From: Larimichthys crocea
Taxonomy: Eukaryota; Chordata; Actinopteri; Sciaenidae
NCBI RefSeq assembly: GCF_000972845.2
Contig: NC_040022.1
Coordinates: forward strand, 17,699,865 to 17,763,864
DNA: 64,000 nt
Direction: 5' to 3'
A program made the translations under genes and the position numbers. The notes under the pieces were generated by a model. The model was not told where the DNA came from. It saw only the letters and a program-made list of their open reading frames with translations, and did no database searches. Shown here piece after piece: positions 1-13,091 of the stretch (positions are counted from its first letter, which is position 1; every line of letters begins with the position of its first letter).

Positions 1-16
1 ACTGCACAGGCAACAG

Positions 17-233
17 ACCTTTTTCAGCATTTTTGACATGAAATAGTCAACAGAGGTGTCACCAATGATATTAATTAAGGTTGTATTCCATTCAGATCAA
101 ACAGTCAGGGTGCTGCTGTGCTGCATGATGAAAGCCTCTGCTGCAATAAATGGAACTGAACCTTAATTAGTATCATTGCAAACACCTGTGTGACCCTACT
201 ATTTCATGTCAAAATGGCTGCTGTGAAAAAGGT
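17..233. repeat. Foldback (MITE-like) element with long imperfect inverted arms
   Basis: Positions 17-82 and 159-233 are imperfect reverse complements. Both arms carry the GACATGAAATAGT core and end inward at AATTAAGGTT/AACCTTAATT. The loop between them is about 76 bp with no coding potential. This is the architecture of a non-autonomous, hairpin-forming DNA transposon. I do not recognise the family by name. It lies downstream of the ptger4 stop codon, in or beyond its 3' UTR. Confidence 0.6.
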
Positions 234-569
234 GTATGTATTACACGTACAGCTTAAAGCTCCAGCTTCATACTGCACAATCAACTTAACCTTAAAATAA
301 AGGCTAAATTCACTGTAGAGGCTTTTCTGCATCATAAAAGAGAGATGTTTGTGTGCTCAGATCATTTCAGTCACATTTATGTGTTAAGTGCTGTTTCAAG
401 TGTTTCCTTCATTTAAGCTGATATGTCTCTTTGGGAAAAATGACTCCTCATGTGGAGCAGCGTTGTTTAGTCTTTCTCACAGCTGAATTTAAAAGTACCA
501 ATTTGATGTGTAGGTGAGGTGAAGCAGCTGCCGGTTTCTGAAGTGATGATAGCAGATGACAAATGTCCA
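234..569 (-). other. Probable ptger4 3' UTR / downstream flank
   Basis: This stretch follows the ptger4 stop codon on the minus strand. It is AT-rich, with no open frame or recognised repeat. I see no clear minus-strand AATAAA (TTTATT on the plus strand) here, so the polyadenylation site may be non-canonical or lie past the window edge. Confidence 0.4.
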
Positions 570-2176
570 TCAAAGGCATTTTGATGACTGACATGAGCTC
601 GGTGTGCTGAACGTGCAGGTGACAATGTCCACTCGTCTAACGTGCTCGGAGAGCAGCGGTGTCACGCTGCGTCCTGGAGAACTCTTGGTAGCCACCTCCT
701 GTTTGGTGTCAGCTGCTACTTCCTCATTACACCCGACGATCGCGGTCGATTCCACGCTGAACGGGTGAAAGTTGACCCGGGCAGTGTCATACTCCCATGC
801 CTGCCTCATTGCAAAATCCGTAAAGGATTTATTCTTGATGCACACCCGTGGATCCACATCGTTCCTGTAGCTGGCTGTGCGTAATGACGCGTAACTTGTG
901 TCATTACTGTGTAAAGATGGGGGGGAGTGTTGACCTCCCACCCAGCCAATGTTGTCATCGCGACTGTCCTTAAACCGAGCCACCGTCTTCTTCAGCTTCT
1001 CGCAGCCTTTTAGCAGCAGGTTCTTCCGGCACAGAATGTACACCCAGGGGTCTAATATGGGGTTGAATGAGGCGAAGCGGATAGCCAACAGGTCGCTCCG
1101 GTAGTCAGGCTTCCCACCAGCAGAAATATAAGCAGGGTCGTACAGTTGGTTCACGAAGATTCTTACCTGTAACACACATGATAAGTGTTTTAATAACAAG
1201 TAAACACCAATAACTACATGTGTTTGGGACACACAGTGCATAAATATTATAATATAATGAAACAGCCTGTTGGTCTTACCACTAAAGGGATGGAGCACAC
1301 CAGGAAAACGATGGTCATGAAGATCATAAGCCAAAACATTTGGATCTCCGCCGCTGAGGTGACCGATGACAGCCGGGGGAAGCGGCGGCGTGACCCACCC
1401 TGCTCGCACGACTCCGTCCTGACTATCCCCGTCCTCTGGTTCATCCCCACCAGCGACCTGCACACCGCCAAATTACAGAGAACCGTCACCGCGATCAGCA
1501 CCAGCATCACGCCGCCGTACAGGAAGGAGTAGCAGGCTCCGAGTGGATTCGTCGCTCTCCAGTCCAGAAAGCACCAAGTCCCAGGGAAGTGACTGACGTG
1601 CTGCCCGAAGCCAAAACTTGGCATGATGCACAGTACAATGTTGGCAAGGTAGGTGACCAGGAGCGCAAAGCGCGCCATCGTCCGGTCTATGTACTGGGAG
1701 TAGAAATACGCATGGTTTATGGCCAAGTATCGTTCCACAGCCATGGCGCACAGGATGGACATCCCGGCTGAGCCGAAGAAGAGCATAGAGAAGGAGAAGA
1801 AGTGGCAGAGCAGCGCTCCACCAGGCCAGCGGTTGGCAACATATGTGGCAATCACTACCGGGCTGGTGAAGCACGTTCCCAACAGATCCGTGATGGCCAT
1901 CCCGCAGACCAGAGTGTAGAAAGTGGTTTCCTTCTGCTCCCTTTTGGAGATGCACAGCACAACTATGGCGATGAGGTTCCCAAGGACTCCCACGGCGAAC
2001 ATCGTGGCTGAAGTGACCAGAGACTTGGACTCCAGCCGTAACGCAGGAAACCCACTGTGGTTTTGGCTGAGAGAGAGAGGCGGCAGCGGCTCAGAAACAT
2101 TCGCGTCGAGTTCTCCAAACGCGAGAGTGTCGTTGATCATTATTAAAAGCAACAGTTCGCAAATGTTAAAGTGCAA
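570..2176 (-). CDS. ptger4: Prostaglandin E2 receptor EP4 subtype (ptger4 family), two exons
   Basis: A rhodopsin-class GPCR for PGE2 that couples through Gs to cAMP at the plasma membrane. Coding exons are 2176-1280 and 1166-570 on the minus strand, joined across a 113-bp GT-AG intron in phase 0, giving 497 aa (human EP4 is 488). Visible hallmarks: possible N-glycosylation sites at N15, N26 and N39; conserved cysteines C124 and C202; ERY at 148-150 ending TM3; the prostanoid second-loop motif GTWCFLDW at 199-206; TM6 ending SIPLVV at the exon junction, where prostanoid receptor genes typically carry an intron; R329 in TM7, the expected ligand-carboxylate contact; and DPWVY at 338-342. A long Ser/Thr-rich tail ends SSKCL, close to the human C-terminus. 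The start is ambiguous: M13 (codon at 2140-2138) would remove a hydrophobic leader-like stretch. Teleosts have several ptger4 paralogues and I cannot say which this is. Confidence 0.93.
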
Positions 2177-2450
2177 GAACTTTCTGTGAGGTTTAGAAAA
2201 ACGAGCTCTGGAAATATTGAGCGCTAATCAAAATAAACAATCATTAACAGCAAAGTTACATCCTGAAATATCCTGTTTCTGACAGAGCATAAAGTGCATG
2301 TCATTGAAGTGAATGTTTTGTTCAGTTTCCAGCACTGTTTGGCTCCCGATGCGCCCACATGAAGGTGTGCCTGGTTGTGTTTACACTGCTCGATGCTGCG
2401 GGTATTTAAACTGTGTGCTGATGTCAAGAGAGTGACGCGCGGGGTGGAAG
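2177..2450 (-). promoter_or_regulatory. ptger4 5' UTR and putative TATA-type promoter
   Basis: On the minus strand a TATA-like TTTAAATA lies at 2410-2403, about 230 bp upstream of the ATG. Transcription would start near 2375 and give a 5' UTR of about 200 nt. This is inferred from motif and spacing only; no Inr or CpG island is evident. Confidence 0.35.
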
Positions 2451-4049
2451 CTCAGCGACACAGGTTTTCCCAGGATCACATTTCCACAGCCGAACAATCA
2501 ATATTCAGCATTTTAATTAAGTCATCACGTGTTAGCCTCACAGGTAAAATGTCAGGAGCCAGATACAGACATCTGGACTCATTTAATACAAAAACTTAAC
2601 CTGATTTTGTCTTTTTGACTTTATTTTTAAAAATAATAATCTAAATAAACAAATGTACATTACAGAGAATATTAGTCTAGTCCAGATTAAATGTCAGAAT
2701 AATTTCGACCTACATTTGTTTGATCTTGCGATAAAAGTTACAAGATTTATTCTGGATTTTATCAGCTTAATGTATGTGAATGGTCCCCATATCCAACGCA
2801 GTATGCCCGTGATTGTGATAATGGTTAATTAGAACAATAAAACGAGTTTGTGTCATATGCTCTAGAAATGAAAGCAAAGAGACAAAAATGTTGCAGATTG
2901 GATCATAAATCCAGCACTTCAGCACCAAGGTCAGCGCCTCCAGTCCTATCAGCACCACGGACACGGAACTGACGTTTAAAACCACAAACTCAGCGTTTAA
3001 CCCAGGAATAATTTTATGCATGCAATCGATGGTACATCACAGACCGCAGTTTGTCTGTACTGAACCATCTAAAGCAGAAAAATCCTTTCCTGTCCGTGCG
3101 CAGTGCAAAAAGCGACCACACACTGCGGTGGCTTCATCAATGACATCGACATGTGTTTTGCAGGAGAGGACTCATGGGGACAAACTGCCAATGTTAATGA
3201 TTCAACATATCTGTGGCTCCACTGTCCCTCAGACAGCACAGCTCAGCACACCTGGAATACAGTGAAGGAAACAGTATGCAGGATGCTTTGCTTGTTTGTG
3301 TCAGGCTGTTTCAGATGAATCAAGCTCAACAACAAAACAAAGAGCACAGGGAGTTTCAAAAGCTCTTTTAAAGAGTCTCCTGAGGCCTCTGAACTTTTCA
3401 TCTCTATTAAACATCCACTGAACAAAACACAGCTGGCAGCCCACATAGACTACAACTTCTAATGCAGTCTAACATGAAATGTTTGAGGAAGCTCAGCTCA
3501 GCAGGTGTTTATTTCTCCACCTGGATTCGTGAAATGCGTAATTTTCCTGAGTGTGAATGATTTCTCAGTTCATAAAGGGGAAATCTAAAATAAGACGTTT
3601 GTGTTGAGGAAGAGAAGCTTGAACTGAAACAAAACACCCAGAGAACCACACATACTGTATAGAAAACAAACAGCTTATCATATCCAGCTCCAGGTCTTTC
3701 TCTTCCGCATTATAAATATTCCTACGGTTTATTTTTTATTATCATTTCATGAGTAATCATAATTAATAATTCAGTAGCTCTCAGCCGAAATTGCACTGCG
3801 CAATGGAGTCCCCCTGTGGTGCATCTCCTTTTTTATTTTTATTTTAACTGACCAATCTCACCAGCTGCGCTTACAGGGCACTGAATGAGTAAACCTCAAC
3901 ACAATACAAAGCTTGCTCTAGGTGTTTTGTTAGCATCGTTTTGTCCACCCTCATATTCAGAAGATGTGAGTCACTGAACTGAACCACACATTGGAAAGTT
4001 GCTGCTCTGTTGGGGGGGTTACAGTTTGTTTTGGTGCTTAAACAGTGGT
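2451..4049. other. Intergenic; no gene seen
   Basis: AT-rich DNA with only short chance frames. A minus-strand frame at 2767-3021 is strongly hydrophobic but lacks supporting splice partners (see rejected items). No tandem array or named repeat recognised. Confidence 0.5.
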
Positions 4050-4325
4050 GAAAAGAAACTCCGTTAAATGAAAGTCTGGTGGAGCTGATTTTTAACTCTC
4101 ACTCTTTTATATACTTCACTTTTTTATATAAACTGTGCTCATCTGAAACAGTTCATATTTTATAAACTCATCATGTAAATCTCTGTTTGTAAAGCAGTCA
4201 AATATTTTTAGTTAAGTAAAAGGCAGGCACAGTATCCACTGTGTCACAGTATGAAAGTGAAAGTATATAGTTGTATCAAATTAAAATACTCAAATACAGT
4301 ACAAGTAACCTTAACATTGCACAGT
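4050..4325 (+). repeat. Decayed percomorph MITE (aaagtaaaagtactc family)
   Basis: The stretch runs from a GGAGCTGATTTTTAACT-type block to ACTCAAATACAGTACAAGTA. It resembles a dispersed element that I also see at 12870-13025, 26950-27175 and 54368-54685. It is degenerate and non-coding; boundaries are approximate. Confidence 0.45.
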
Positions 4326-4451
4326 TATCAGCTGACTTCAGTTAAAGTGTGTATGAGTTGAGTTCAGCTTTAATCAAACTAAAATAAAGTTGTTTGAGAT
4401 TTAGAAAAACTATCTATCGATGTCTATCGATAACTATATGAGGTACACCAT

Positions 4452-4640
4452 GTGTAGGTCGCCAGTTCATCACAGGGCTGACACACAATAGGCACTTTAT
4501 TGGTCCTCGAGGGGAAATCCTGTTTTTACTCAGGTTTACGGATTTTATCAGGAATACAGCCACACACACACTGACAGACCCACATATGAACACACACATA
4601 TGTTCTCTCCTCTCAGTGCTCCTCCAGCACTCTTCCAGGG
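4452..4640. repeat. SINE-tail-like fragment plus a segment shared with 51.9-52.0 kb
   Basis: 4452-4485 (GTCGCCAGTTCATCACAGGG...) matches the part of the minus-strand SINE at 53.03-53.31 kb that contains CAGTGCATCACAGGGCC. Positions 4563-4638 are nearly identical (about 4 mismatches by eye) to 51948-52022, beginning with the same CA run and GACAGACCCACA. These look like dispersed-repeat pieces rather than unique DNA. Confidence 0.5.
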
Positions 4641-4720
4641 CAAATGTGGAGAGAAATGGTAAGGGGGGTTCCCTGGAGATATAGTGTCTTTATGGTATAG
4701 ACCTACTACCAACAGCTTAT

Positions 4721-4767
4721 AACACACACACACACGCACGCACACGCACGCACACACACACGCACAG
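4721..4767. repeat. Imperfect (CA)n/(CACG)n microsatellite
   Basis: CA dinucleotides interrupted by GCACG units. Open frames crossing it are repeat artefacts. Confidence 0.9.
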
Positions 4768-7700
4768 TAGCAGGATGATCTTATCAGTGGAAATGAAAGA
4801 ATTCATCATACACAATGGAGAAAGGTCTGTCTAATGGTAGTCTGTAGTATAGGCTGAGGCTCTCCATCTCTGTCTGTGTAAGTGGATTCTTCTCCTCCGT
4901 CGTCTCCTCCTCCTCCTCCTGGGTGTGTGTGTGCATTTGAGTTTTCTCTCTATGCTGTATTAACCCAAAGCTTTCAGACGTCACTGGCTCTGATGTGTCC
5001 GCACATAAAAATACACTTTCTCTCCCCACACACAACCTGAGGGACTCATGTCCGCCCACACTCTGAGGAGACATGTGTGTTTAATAAGAATTTTTTAGCG
5101 TGTCTCTGTGTGTCATTGTTCTTTTCACCCAGCACATCATGATCCTTGGGGATTCCCCATCCAAATTGCAGGACTTTAATCTCTTTCCAGAGCCCATAAT
5201 CAAGCATCCTTAGAGGGCATGTGTAGTCTGGAATGATGCATACGCGTTCATTAGGCTGGCTGTGAAGGGAGGAGGCTGATATATGTGGAAACAGTGTTTG
5301 GTTTTATGGTGTTAATGATTTGATTGGCCATCCCAGTTCTAACTAAGCAATAACGCTCAAGAGCTTTGGAAGATTCACACTGCTTATTATGTACAAAACA
5401 CTATAATCGATTTTCTGTCTCAAGGTGAATCGATATGCAAGTTAGGTATTGATCAGCATGGGTTTACAATTAAAGTGCTGCAGAGCTCACAACAATTCCT
5501 TTCCTTTTCCATTTCACATGTTTTAATATATATTTAGATAAAGGAATTTAAATCGCCTCCTTTTCTTCCTCTGAATAAATCAAACCCACTCACAGGATGC
5601 GCACACTGTGTGTCATACAAGGATTACCTGTTGAAGGCCATGAAGGTGTGAAGGTGAAAAAGCTTGAAAACCCCTGCAGGAGACTTTGACCTGGACTGCA
5701 AAAATGTGTTGACGTATGTGAACCATCAGAGGATTTATGGCTCATAAGGAAGCTCATTTGTTTCTGCTCAGGTAAAAATATTTGCCCCCCGTTCAAAAAT
5801 AAATCAAATGAGGTAGAGCCTCTTTGTTTTTTACACCATCTTTTATTCACACTTCAACTCCTCGGGGCAAATTTCCTTTCTGGGTAAAGTGAAAGAATGA
5901 GATGTGGTGATGACGTCACGTCGGTTAACGTCTGCACGCCTCCTCGAATGGTGATGCTGTACTGTCTTTCACGGCGTCACACTGCTAAGAGCTTGCAGTG
6001 GCAGAATGCACTGACATCATCCAGCTTTATCTGATTTTTCTGCCTCCTCTCCGCACAGATCCGATCACACTGCTGCTGCCTCGGCTGCAGCATGCCAAAC
6101 TCATTACACCGGGGAGCTCATTTACTCTCTCTACCAAATCCTATTTCTTTTTCTGCTCTCTGGATCTCTCTTTTTATGTTTCTGCCCTCCAGTTTTTTTT
6201 CCTTTATGTCTCTTTCTATTAATATTGATATTATATCTTTGTTTCGTGAAATGTATTTTGAAATTGTGTTTATCAGCGTTTTATATAATTGCTTTTTTCC
6301 CCACACAATGGAAAGACAGTCATCCATGTATGAAGGCCTACAATGGGCTCTATTGTACATTAGATGTATGAGACGATGGGTGTGATAAACCTCAGGCGCA
6401 GTACACATCTGTTCCTCCCACATACACAAACACATGTGTGCACCAAAACACACTTTGAACTTTTGACTAACATCCCACTACACGTCAGTGTGGGTCAACC
6501 ATGTGCTTGTGTGCGTGTGTGTCCATCCTACATATCTCCATCATTCAGTTTGTGACATATTCACCTGGAGCAAATGTGGAATATGGAAATATGTATAGAT
6601 AACCATATTAGGCCAGTTGAGCCTCTTTATTTATTTTGGATTTTGGAAATACATTCTTCAGAGAAATTGACTTCATAAAAAGAGATCTGTACTCTTGTAT
6701 AAATGTTCAAATGGGTTTTTTTGTCTGAGTGCTTGTACTCTAGCATTTGTGCTAAGAGCTATTTCATCATTATCGTCCTCATTTATATAACTGATAACTG
6801 CCTCAGCCGGCTCAGACAGAGTGCAGCCATCAGTGCTAATGGTCCTCCATACTGAGTTTTCACATCATGTTTCAGGTGGCTGCAGGATATTAAACATTTT
6901 TATCATGGAAGCCACTAATACAACCACATAGATTTAAAATACTGGCAACACAGAGCTGTGTGTATAAAAGATGTGATGGTTAATGATGTTGTTGCCAATC
7001 TAATCAGTGTCCTAATTTCTGGTTTGGGAGTGCAAGTTGTGAGCCGTGGAAATACTCGTTTAGGGTTATGAAAATGTGTGAGTGTGAGTGCACACAGACG
7101 TAAAACACAATACCAGTGGTTTTATCAAATGAGATATGTTTAACATCTGCTACACTTTATTTGTTAATGTAAATGTGTATCACACTAGTTCACAGCTGCC
7201 TCAATAGCAATAAGTTTCAATAAGTTTGCATTTCAGACTGGTGAGTTTACTGACCAACACCAAGTGGAGGAAAATCCACTCTGCTGCTGCACGTCTACTG
7301 TTATGTATCTTGACTTTATACAATTTATTCTTTAATATTCAATGAAAATAAAATGCCACAACAGCAACAGACACCTCAGCATAGCTCCAATCTCTCGAGG
7401 TTTGCCCATGAAGAGAGGATGTGATTTATTTTTTTTCATAACATTTGAAATAAGAATGTTATTTACCTTGTCTGTGGTGTAGGTAACTTTTTAGATAATT
7501 AGTGGTAATGTAAGACTGTCTAGTGATAAATGTATATTTAAAAAATATATACATATAAAGCTTACAGTATATTTAACGCTAAGAGTAACCAGCTTTACAG
7601 TAGTAATGGCTTTTTCAGTAATTCAGAGTATTGTCTGAGAGATTACACTTTCACAATCCCACAGTCTGCTTCACAGTAAGCAGAGAAAAAGCCATTGGCC

Positions 7701-8134
7701 GACTAATTCAGTCAGGGTTCTTCTGTTCTGCTCCGGAAGGTCCCTGTCCTAACACTGGTGGTCAGCATGATGCACAAAATGGTCATCATGAACTGTAAAG
7801 CCTTGCCTCACCACTGTGACCTTTACGCTCAGGTTGGATGGCCTAATTTAGGAACTCGCAGGTGCACACACTCGTTTATCTGTGTACTTGGATTTCTCAG
7901 AAGTGTGATGGACAGTACTCATTGCAATCAAGGGACATGTTGTTTGTACAAAATGTTCTTCCAGAAACTGGGAAATGGGTATTTTGCACCGTCAGACTGG
8001 AATATATTACAGACAAAAATATAACTCAATCAGCTGATTTATTTAAATGTTTTTAAGTCAATTTTGAAAGACCTGGAGACAGAATCATCACGGTGTCGTT
8101 GCCTAAACTGATATTGCTGGATTCATGGCTTGTA
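4768..8134. other. Intergenic; no gene seen
   Basis: No frame here has splice support or a recognisable domain. 5140-5350 is balanced in composition and repeat-poor and could be conserved non-coding sequence, but nothing beyond composition supports that. 6170-6240 is pyrimidine-rich. Confidence 0.5.
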
Positions 8135-8250
8135 CTGCACTTGTTCTTTATCTGTTTTAATTTACTTGCTCTTAGTTTGTGCTGCTGTCAGTCTAGGCCA
8201 GAACTCCCTTGAAAAAGAGATTTTTTCCTGGTTAAATAAGGTTTAAAAAA
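8135..8250 (+). mobile_element. 3' tail of a LINE retrotransposon (L2-like), truncated
   Basis: The sequence ends with AACTCCCTTGAAAAAGAGAT and CTGGTTAAATAAGGTTTAAA. This matches the 3' UTR tail of a very common teleost non-LTR element (I recall an L2/Maui-type consensus with CTTGAAAAAGAGATTTTTAA and GGTTAAATAAAGG). No reverse-transcriptase coding remains, so this is a dead 5'-truncated copy. Confidence 0.65.
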
Positions 8251-8856
8251 GAAGTGTGATAATGAGTTCATCCATGAAACTAAAGACTGCATCTTTTTGC
8301 CCTCCACTCACTCACGTATTATTACTATAATGTGACAATCACTGGTATTATTAGCTGTCGCCTGATCTTGTCTTTCCTCCAGTGGGATCCCCAAACAATA
8401 TTCACTACTACCTACTTATGGTGTCTTAAAGTATCAGTTTCACTCAATCCAAATTGACTGAATACCGAGCCAGAGAGTGGAAGAAAATCACATTATCCAC
8501 ACAATTCTGAGACGTTCAATGAAACCAGGAGTTTTAATAAAAACTGCGCTTAGAACCTGACACAAGGGTCGAGTATTTGATTTCATATCGCTGTAATATA
8601 GCAAATGGAAACAGTCACATCATCTTTCACTGTGTGAAATGAAAACACATTAGGATTATTTATAAGGGCATATTGACACTGTGGCGGTAATTACTGTGAT
8701 ACCTCTTACACACACACACACAAAGAAAGAAGGTTATGTTACACTGTGTGTTTGGAGTGTGTGGGTATCAGCGTTTAAAGGTACAGAAGGTAACAGAAAA
8801 CAGAGTTAGAGGCTACAAGACATGAACTATGGAACAAAAGTTCAGTGGCTGTATTA

Positions 8857-8858
<2 letters not shown>

Positions 8859-8947
<89 letters not shown>

Positions 8948-8953
8948 TGTGTG
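8859..8953. repeat. (TG)n microsatellite, about 95 bp
   Basis: Nearly pure TG run with one ATG interruption near 8940. All overlapping open frames translate to Cys-Val or Thr-His repeats and are artefacts. Confidence 0.97.
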
Positions 8954-9018
8954 GGAGGGAGAAAGAAATATCTTCCTGGACCTACTCGTATGTGTTTTCA
9001 CCCCCTGGGTTTAACACT

Positions 9019-9100
9019 CACATCTAATGAAACATCTAATAAAACACTACAGGCTGTTTCACATCTAATGAAACATCTAATAAAACACTACAGGCTGTTT
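9019..9100 (+). repeat. Perfect 41-bp tandem duplication
   Basis: Positions 9019-9059 and 9060-9100 are identical as far as I can read. Each unit starts CACATCTAATGAAACATC and itself contains two related 12-mers (ACATCTAATGAA and ACATCTAATAAA). It lies just downstream of the TG array and suggests recent replication slippage. Confidence 0.9.
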
Positions 9101-12100
9101 TCAGTGTTTTAAATCATAGGTCATCCTCCTACAAAATCTCTGCTGGAAGATCATTATGCAACAACTTTCACTATTATCAATTAATATGAAATATATTAAA
9201 ATTTAAAAAAATTACACTAAGAGTTTAAGAGTTGTAAAACAAAAACAAAAAACAACTACAATTTACACATATTTATGTATATTTATGCAACACCACACAG
9301 TATTTGTTTAGTTTTGTTACAAAGTCTCTGCTCCATCCTTTAATCATCAGCACCTCTGCCACTATGCACACTTTGCTGGTGGAGAATTTATGTCTTTAAG
9401 TTAAATGAGAAGATACCCTGATGTCTGTCTGTTTATTATGAAGCTGGAGCCAGCTTATCTTAGCACCTACAAGAACCTCTGAAGTCGACTAATTACCATG
9501 TTATATGTGTAATTGTGTGTTGCCGCGGCTAGCCAGGAAATAGCCCTCACTTGTGTGTTCTTTGGTGTTCCTTGTCATGTCGTCTGTGTATTTCCACCAG
9601 TCCTGGTCTCTGTTCTCTGTGTTCTCCTCAGGCCTTGTTTGTTTTATTTTGTATCTGTGTTCCTGCTCCTGGTTGAGAAGGTAAAATACCGTTCATTGGA
9701 GAAGAACGGAGGTACACTGTCCTCTATAATTTAGTCTACTCTGTTTCAGCCTTACTAACGATCCCTGCTGCAGCAGCCATTCTCAGAGGGAGACATCACA
9801 ACAACACAAGCAGATACTTGACGGCATCATGAAGGTATTAAACAGACTTCCTAATTGGAAGGAACTGATGCGAGCTGAATCACTTTCAAAGGCAATTAAA
9901 ATCTGTTTGAGTCAGAACAGCAACAGAGAGATAGTGCCACAGGAAAACTACTCAACTGATAAAAAAAAAAAGTCTCTTATCTGCCACAATGTATCATTAT
10001 CAGGAGCCATTTGAGCCGGCTAATTGAAATATTTTAACTGTATAAAACATCTGGGACACAAACAACAGAGATGCAGCTGAATCTTTATATTTTCCTAAAC
10101 TTGTAATTGGCTCCCAATCTTTCTCCCAAACTTCCTCTGCTCAGTGTTGCTGAGATGTGCTGAGATGTCACCAAAAACGTGACATCTCAGCAGCCTCGTC
10201 TCTGCGGCAGCACCTCTGACTTCACTGTCTGCTGAACATGTGACATCCATGCCGTCTGTCATCAGTTCTTCATTAGCAGAGAAGAACATAATATACTACC
10301 AACGCTTTAACAGTTAAACTGATTTTCTGACCATGGTGAAGAATGAGAAATGAAGCTGCAATTTGTTTTAAAATATGTAGAAAATTCAATGTTCAATATG
10401 TTTTAAAGCACGTATTCCCTTCTGTTAATTGATTTCTCAGTCATCTGTATCTTTCTTTTACATCATACATTTTGTCTGTTGTTTTCGTGTTCAACCCTGA
10501 AAGCTTAAATTGCCAAATGTTAAGAGCAGGTCATTATTGCTGGAGTGTTTCCATGGCGATGGCACGATGGACTGCTTGTAACGGTTTTTAAATATACTTA
10601 ATGGTGAGAAAAGTGCACAGTATTAAATAAAATGAAATATATGATTGACAAAAAGAATTAAGAAACAAACAAACTGAGTCAAGCACAATCCTAATAATTG
10701 TATATTATATTTGCAAGATGAAAATGTGTCTCAGAATTTCCATTTCATGAACTAAGGACATTTTTACAATGGGGATTTGAAATGTGAACTTTCCTCAGTG
10801 AATGACAGAGTGGTCAATGGTACAACAGGTCCTTGATAAACTGCAGTGGTGGTCCGCTGCATACGTTGAAGATCAGTTCTCTGAACGACATTGACTGAAC
10901 CACAAACGCCATAATTCATCTTCTCTCTGGTCATATGCCAAAGGGATGGATGTGGGTTTGCTCAGAAATAGAGACTTAATAGAATGAGCAGTGCTGGAGG
11001 TGAATACAAAATCTGTGTGTGACCTAATATGACAGAACTGAGATATTTCTTCAGGTCTAAAGAGGACTGCCTTAATTTTCTCTTTTCTTGACCATGTAAG
11101 GTAGAGAGGAACTGAACAAGGCATCTCAAATATTTCCAGTGGTGTCTAATATTATAACACTAAAACATATCTAGTAAATGTTACAGTATAATACTATTGT
11201 TCCTCTAAAGATGGATCCTAGAACATCTGCTGTGTTTTTGTATATTGAATGTATCATAATATTCTTAATGACAGACAGCTGACAGAAAAGCTCCCCACAG
11301 GAAAATATATAATTATTAGCATAAAGATTGGAAACGGAAAGCATATCTACCAGCACCTAACACATTTGACCTAATATGTAAATCTGTAAAAAATAAAAAA
11401 ACATCTTCTTGTGGTTTCACTGCGGATTATGTGCCAGATTTTTTATTGGCTGGTCACAGTGACGTCAAAACTCTGGAAGTGTTAGTAGATTTTGTTACAG
11501 TTGGACAGATCAAGGCTGTTTCACTGTTTCCAGTCTTTGTGCTAAACTTAATTTCTCATCAAACCCTTGGCATGAGAGTGAAAAAGAATAACTGCCAAAC
11601 ATCAAACTATTCTTCAGGTGATGAGCTGTCTGTAGCACATTGTATGCTGTCTGCAATGGCAAGTTTTTTATTCTTCTTGTCCAACTTTCTTCAGTAGTGT
11701 TGTGTCAAAGCTTCACTGTTCACATCACTGGTAATCCTCCCACAGTACTTGGCAGCAACAGAAAACATTAATACCTGTATGGTGGTGTTTGATGGGTGCA
11801 GGGGATTCAAGTTCTCAACAACACCCATCTGTTCCTTCGAGAAACAGAAATGAATTGGAATACTGTATGTCCGTAACTGTGCTGTTTGATATCATAGTGT
11901 CTTCCAATGTTTCACATGTTCAAGTCATGTAGGCTTGTTAGCGGTTTGTATGTGGTATGTGATGTGGTCACCATTACAGCCCTTTCTTCAGAAATTCAAT
12001 GAGTATATAAAATTAAGAATGTGTTTAGTTCTTCAAATTGATATTCAGATCTTCTACTGATGCTGATGATCACATAGAGTCTACTACTTTCTGTACGTAT

Positions 12101-12869
12101 AGAAAGTGGCATTTCTATCTGTGTGTGGCCTCTCATCCTTTACATCTTAAACTATATACCTTCCATCCCTTTCAAGGTATCTCCTTTCCCTAAAAGGATC
12201 TAGCTTCAAGACACAGTCCAAGACACAAGTAAAAGGATTGGGTTATTATTGAGCCCAGTTATTACTGCAAGTCATATTGTTCCCGTTCTGAAATAATGAG
12301 CCATTATTCCGCAAAGGGAGATTCTGTCTTCTTCAGTGTGCTATATTAAAGCAGTGTGTACATACATACAGGAAATGATGCTGCTCAATGTGCACAAATT
12401 ACATTTCTTACATGCATAAGAAATGTAGACAGGACCAGCCATATGAAATATGCAAAACCCACTTTGACTTTTCATTTCCAGTGTTATGTAAGAGATTGTC
12501 TTTCTAATTTGAAAATGCAATGTATCTTACATTTAATTTAAAAAGAATTCATTTTACACTGAGTTTATGTAGTGTAGTACGTAAGTGTGCGTGTGTAGTT
12601 TGTAAGTTTGAGTTTATTTGAATGACAATAATAAGCTGCGAAATGCAAATGAAAAGACAATCCTCAACTTCCATTTACACAAATTATTATGATGAGCATT
12701 GTATGGGCAGTACCTTATGGATATATATATCACAGGCTCAGGTTCTAAAACTTAGTTCATGATCACTCTTCCATTACACTGTGCAATGATAAGCCCTCTC
12801 TGCATGCAATCAAGCAGAAATCCAATCCAATCCAATAACTGAAATAAAAGCCTTCTCCTCCTAACTGCA
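9101..12869. other. Intergenic; no gene seen
   Basis: Only short chance frames. 9430-9480 has a GAAGCTGGAGCCAGCTTATCTTAGCAC block resembling the core of the AGCTTAGCTTA palindromic element seen at 52.8, 56.7 and 59.4 kb, so a decayed fragment of that family may be present. 10870-12200 may also be an old transposon, but I cannot name it. Confidence 0.4.
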
Positions 12870-13025
12870 GCTTTTAAATGACTAGTATTAACAGCAAAAT
12901 GTACTTAAAGTGTCAAATGTATTCCTCATCCAGAACTGTAATGTATTACTGATGCACCAAAATGTTAATTAGTACTTAAGTTTAGCTTGTTGAATGAAGC
13001 TGGTTTGAACTATTTTATAACACTA
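12870..13025 (+). repeat. Decayed MITE fragment (same family as 54368-54685)
   Basis: Contains AACAGCAAAATGTACTTAAA and the AGTACTTAAGTTTAG block typical of this dispersed teleost element. Degenerate and without coding capacity; boundaries approximate. Confidence 0.45.
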
Positions 13026-13055
13026 CACACCCCCTCACATATTATTCTTAAATAA

Positions 13056-13060
13056 TACTT

Positions 13061-13091
<31 letters not shown>

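Noticed and set aside
2767..3021. Minus-strand 84-codon hydrophobic frame with a stretch (VVLIGLEALTLVLK) loosely like S1 of a voltage-sensor (Hv1-type) protein.
   Set aside because: No S2-S4 exons, splice sites or second supporting frame nearby. The similarity is short and driven by hydrophobic residues. tBLASTn against HVCN1/TMEM266 would settle it.
9019..9100. Direct repeats considered as a CRISPR-like or satellite array.
   Set aside because: Only two units with no spacers, in a vertebrate nuclear genome; a simple tandem duplication.
11431..11697. Plus-strand 88-codon frame in the ptger4-pif1 interval.
   Set aside because: Its first residue comes from a non-ATG codon, there is no domain, and the region looks like decayed repeat or AT-rich intergenic DNA.
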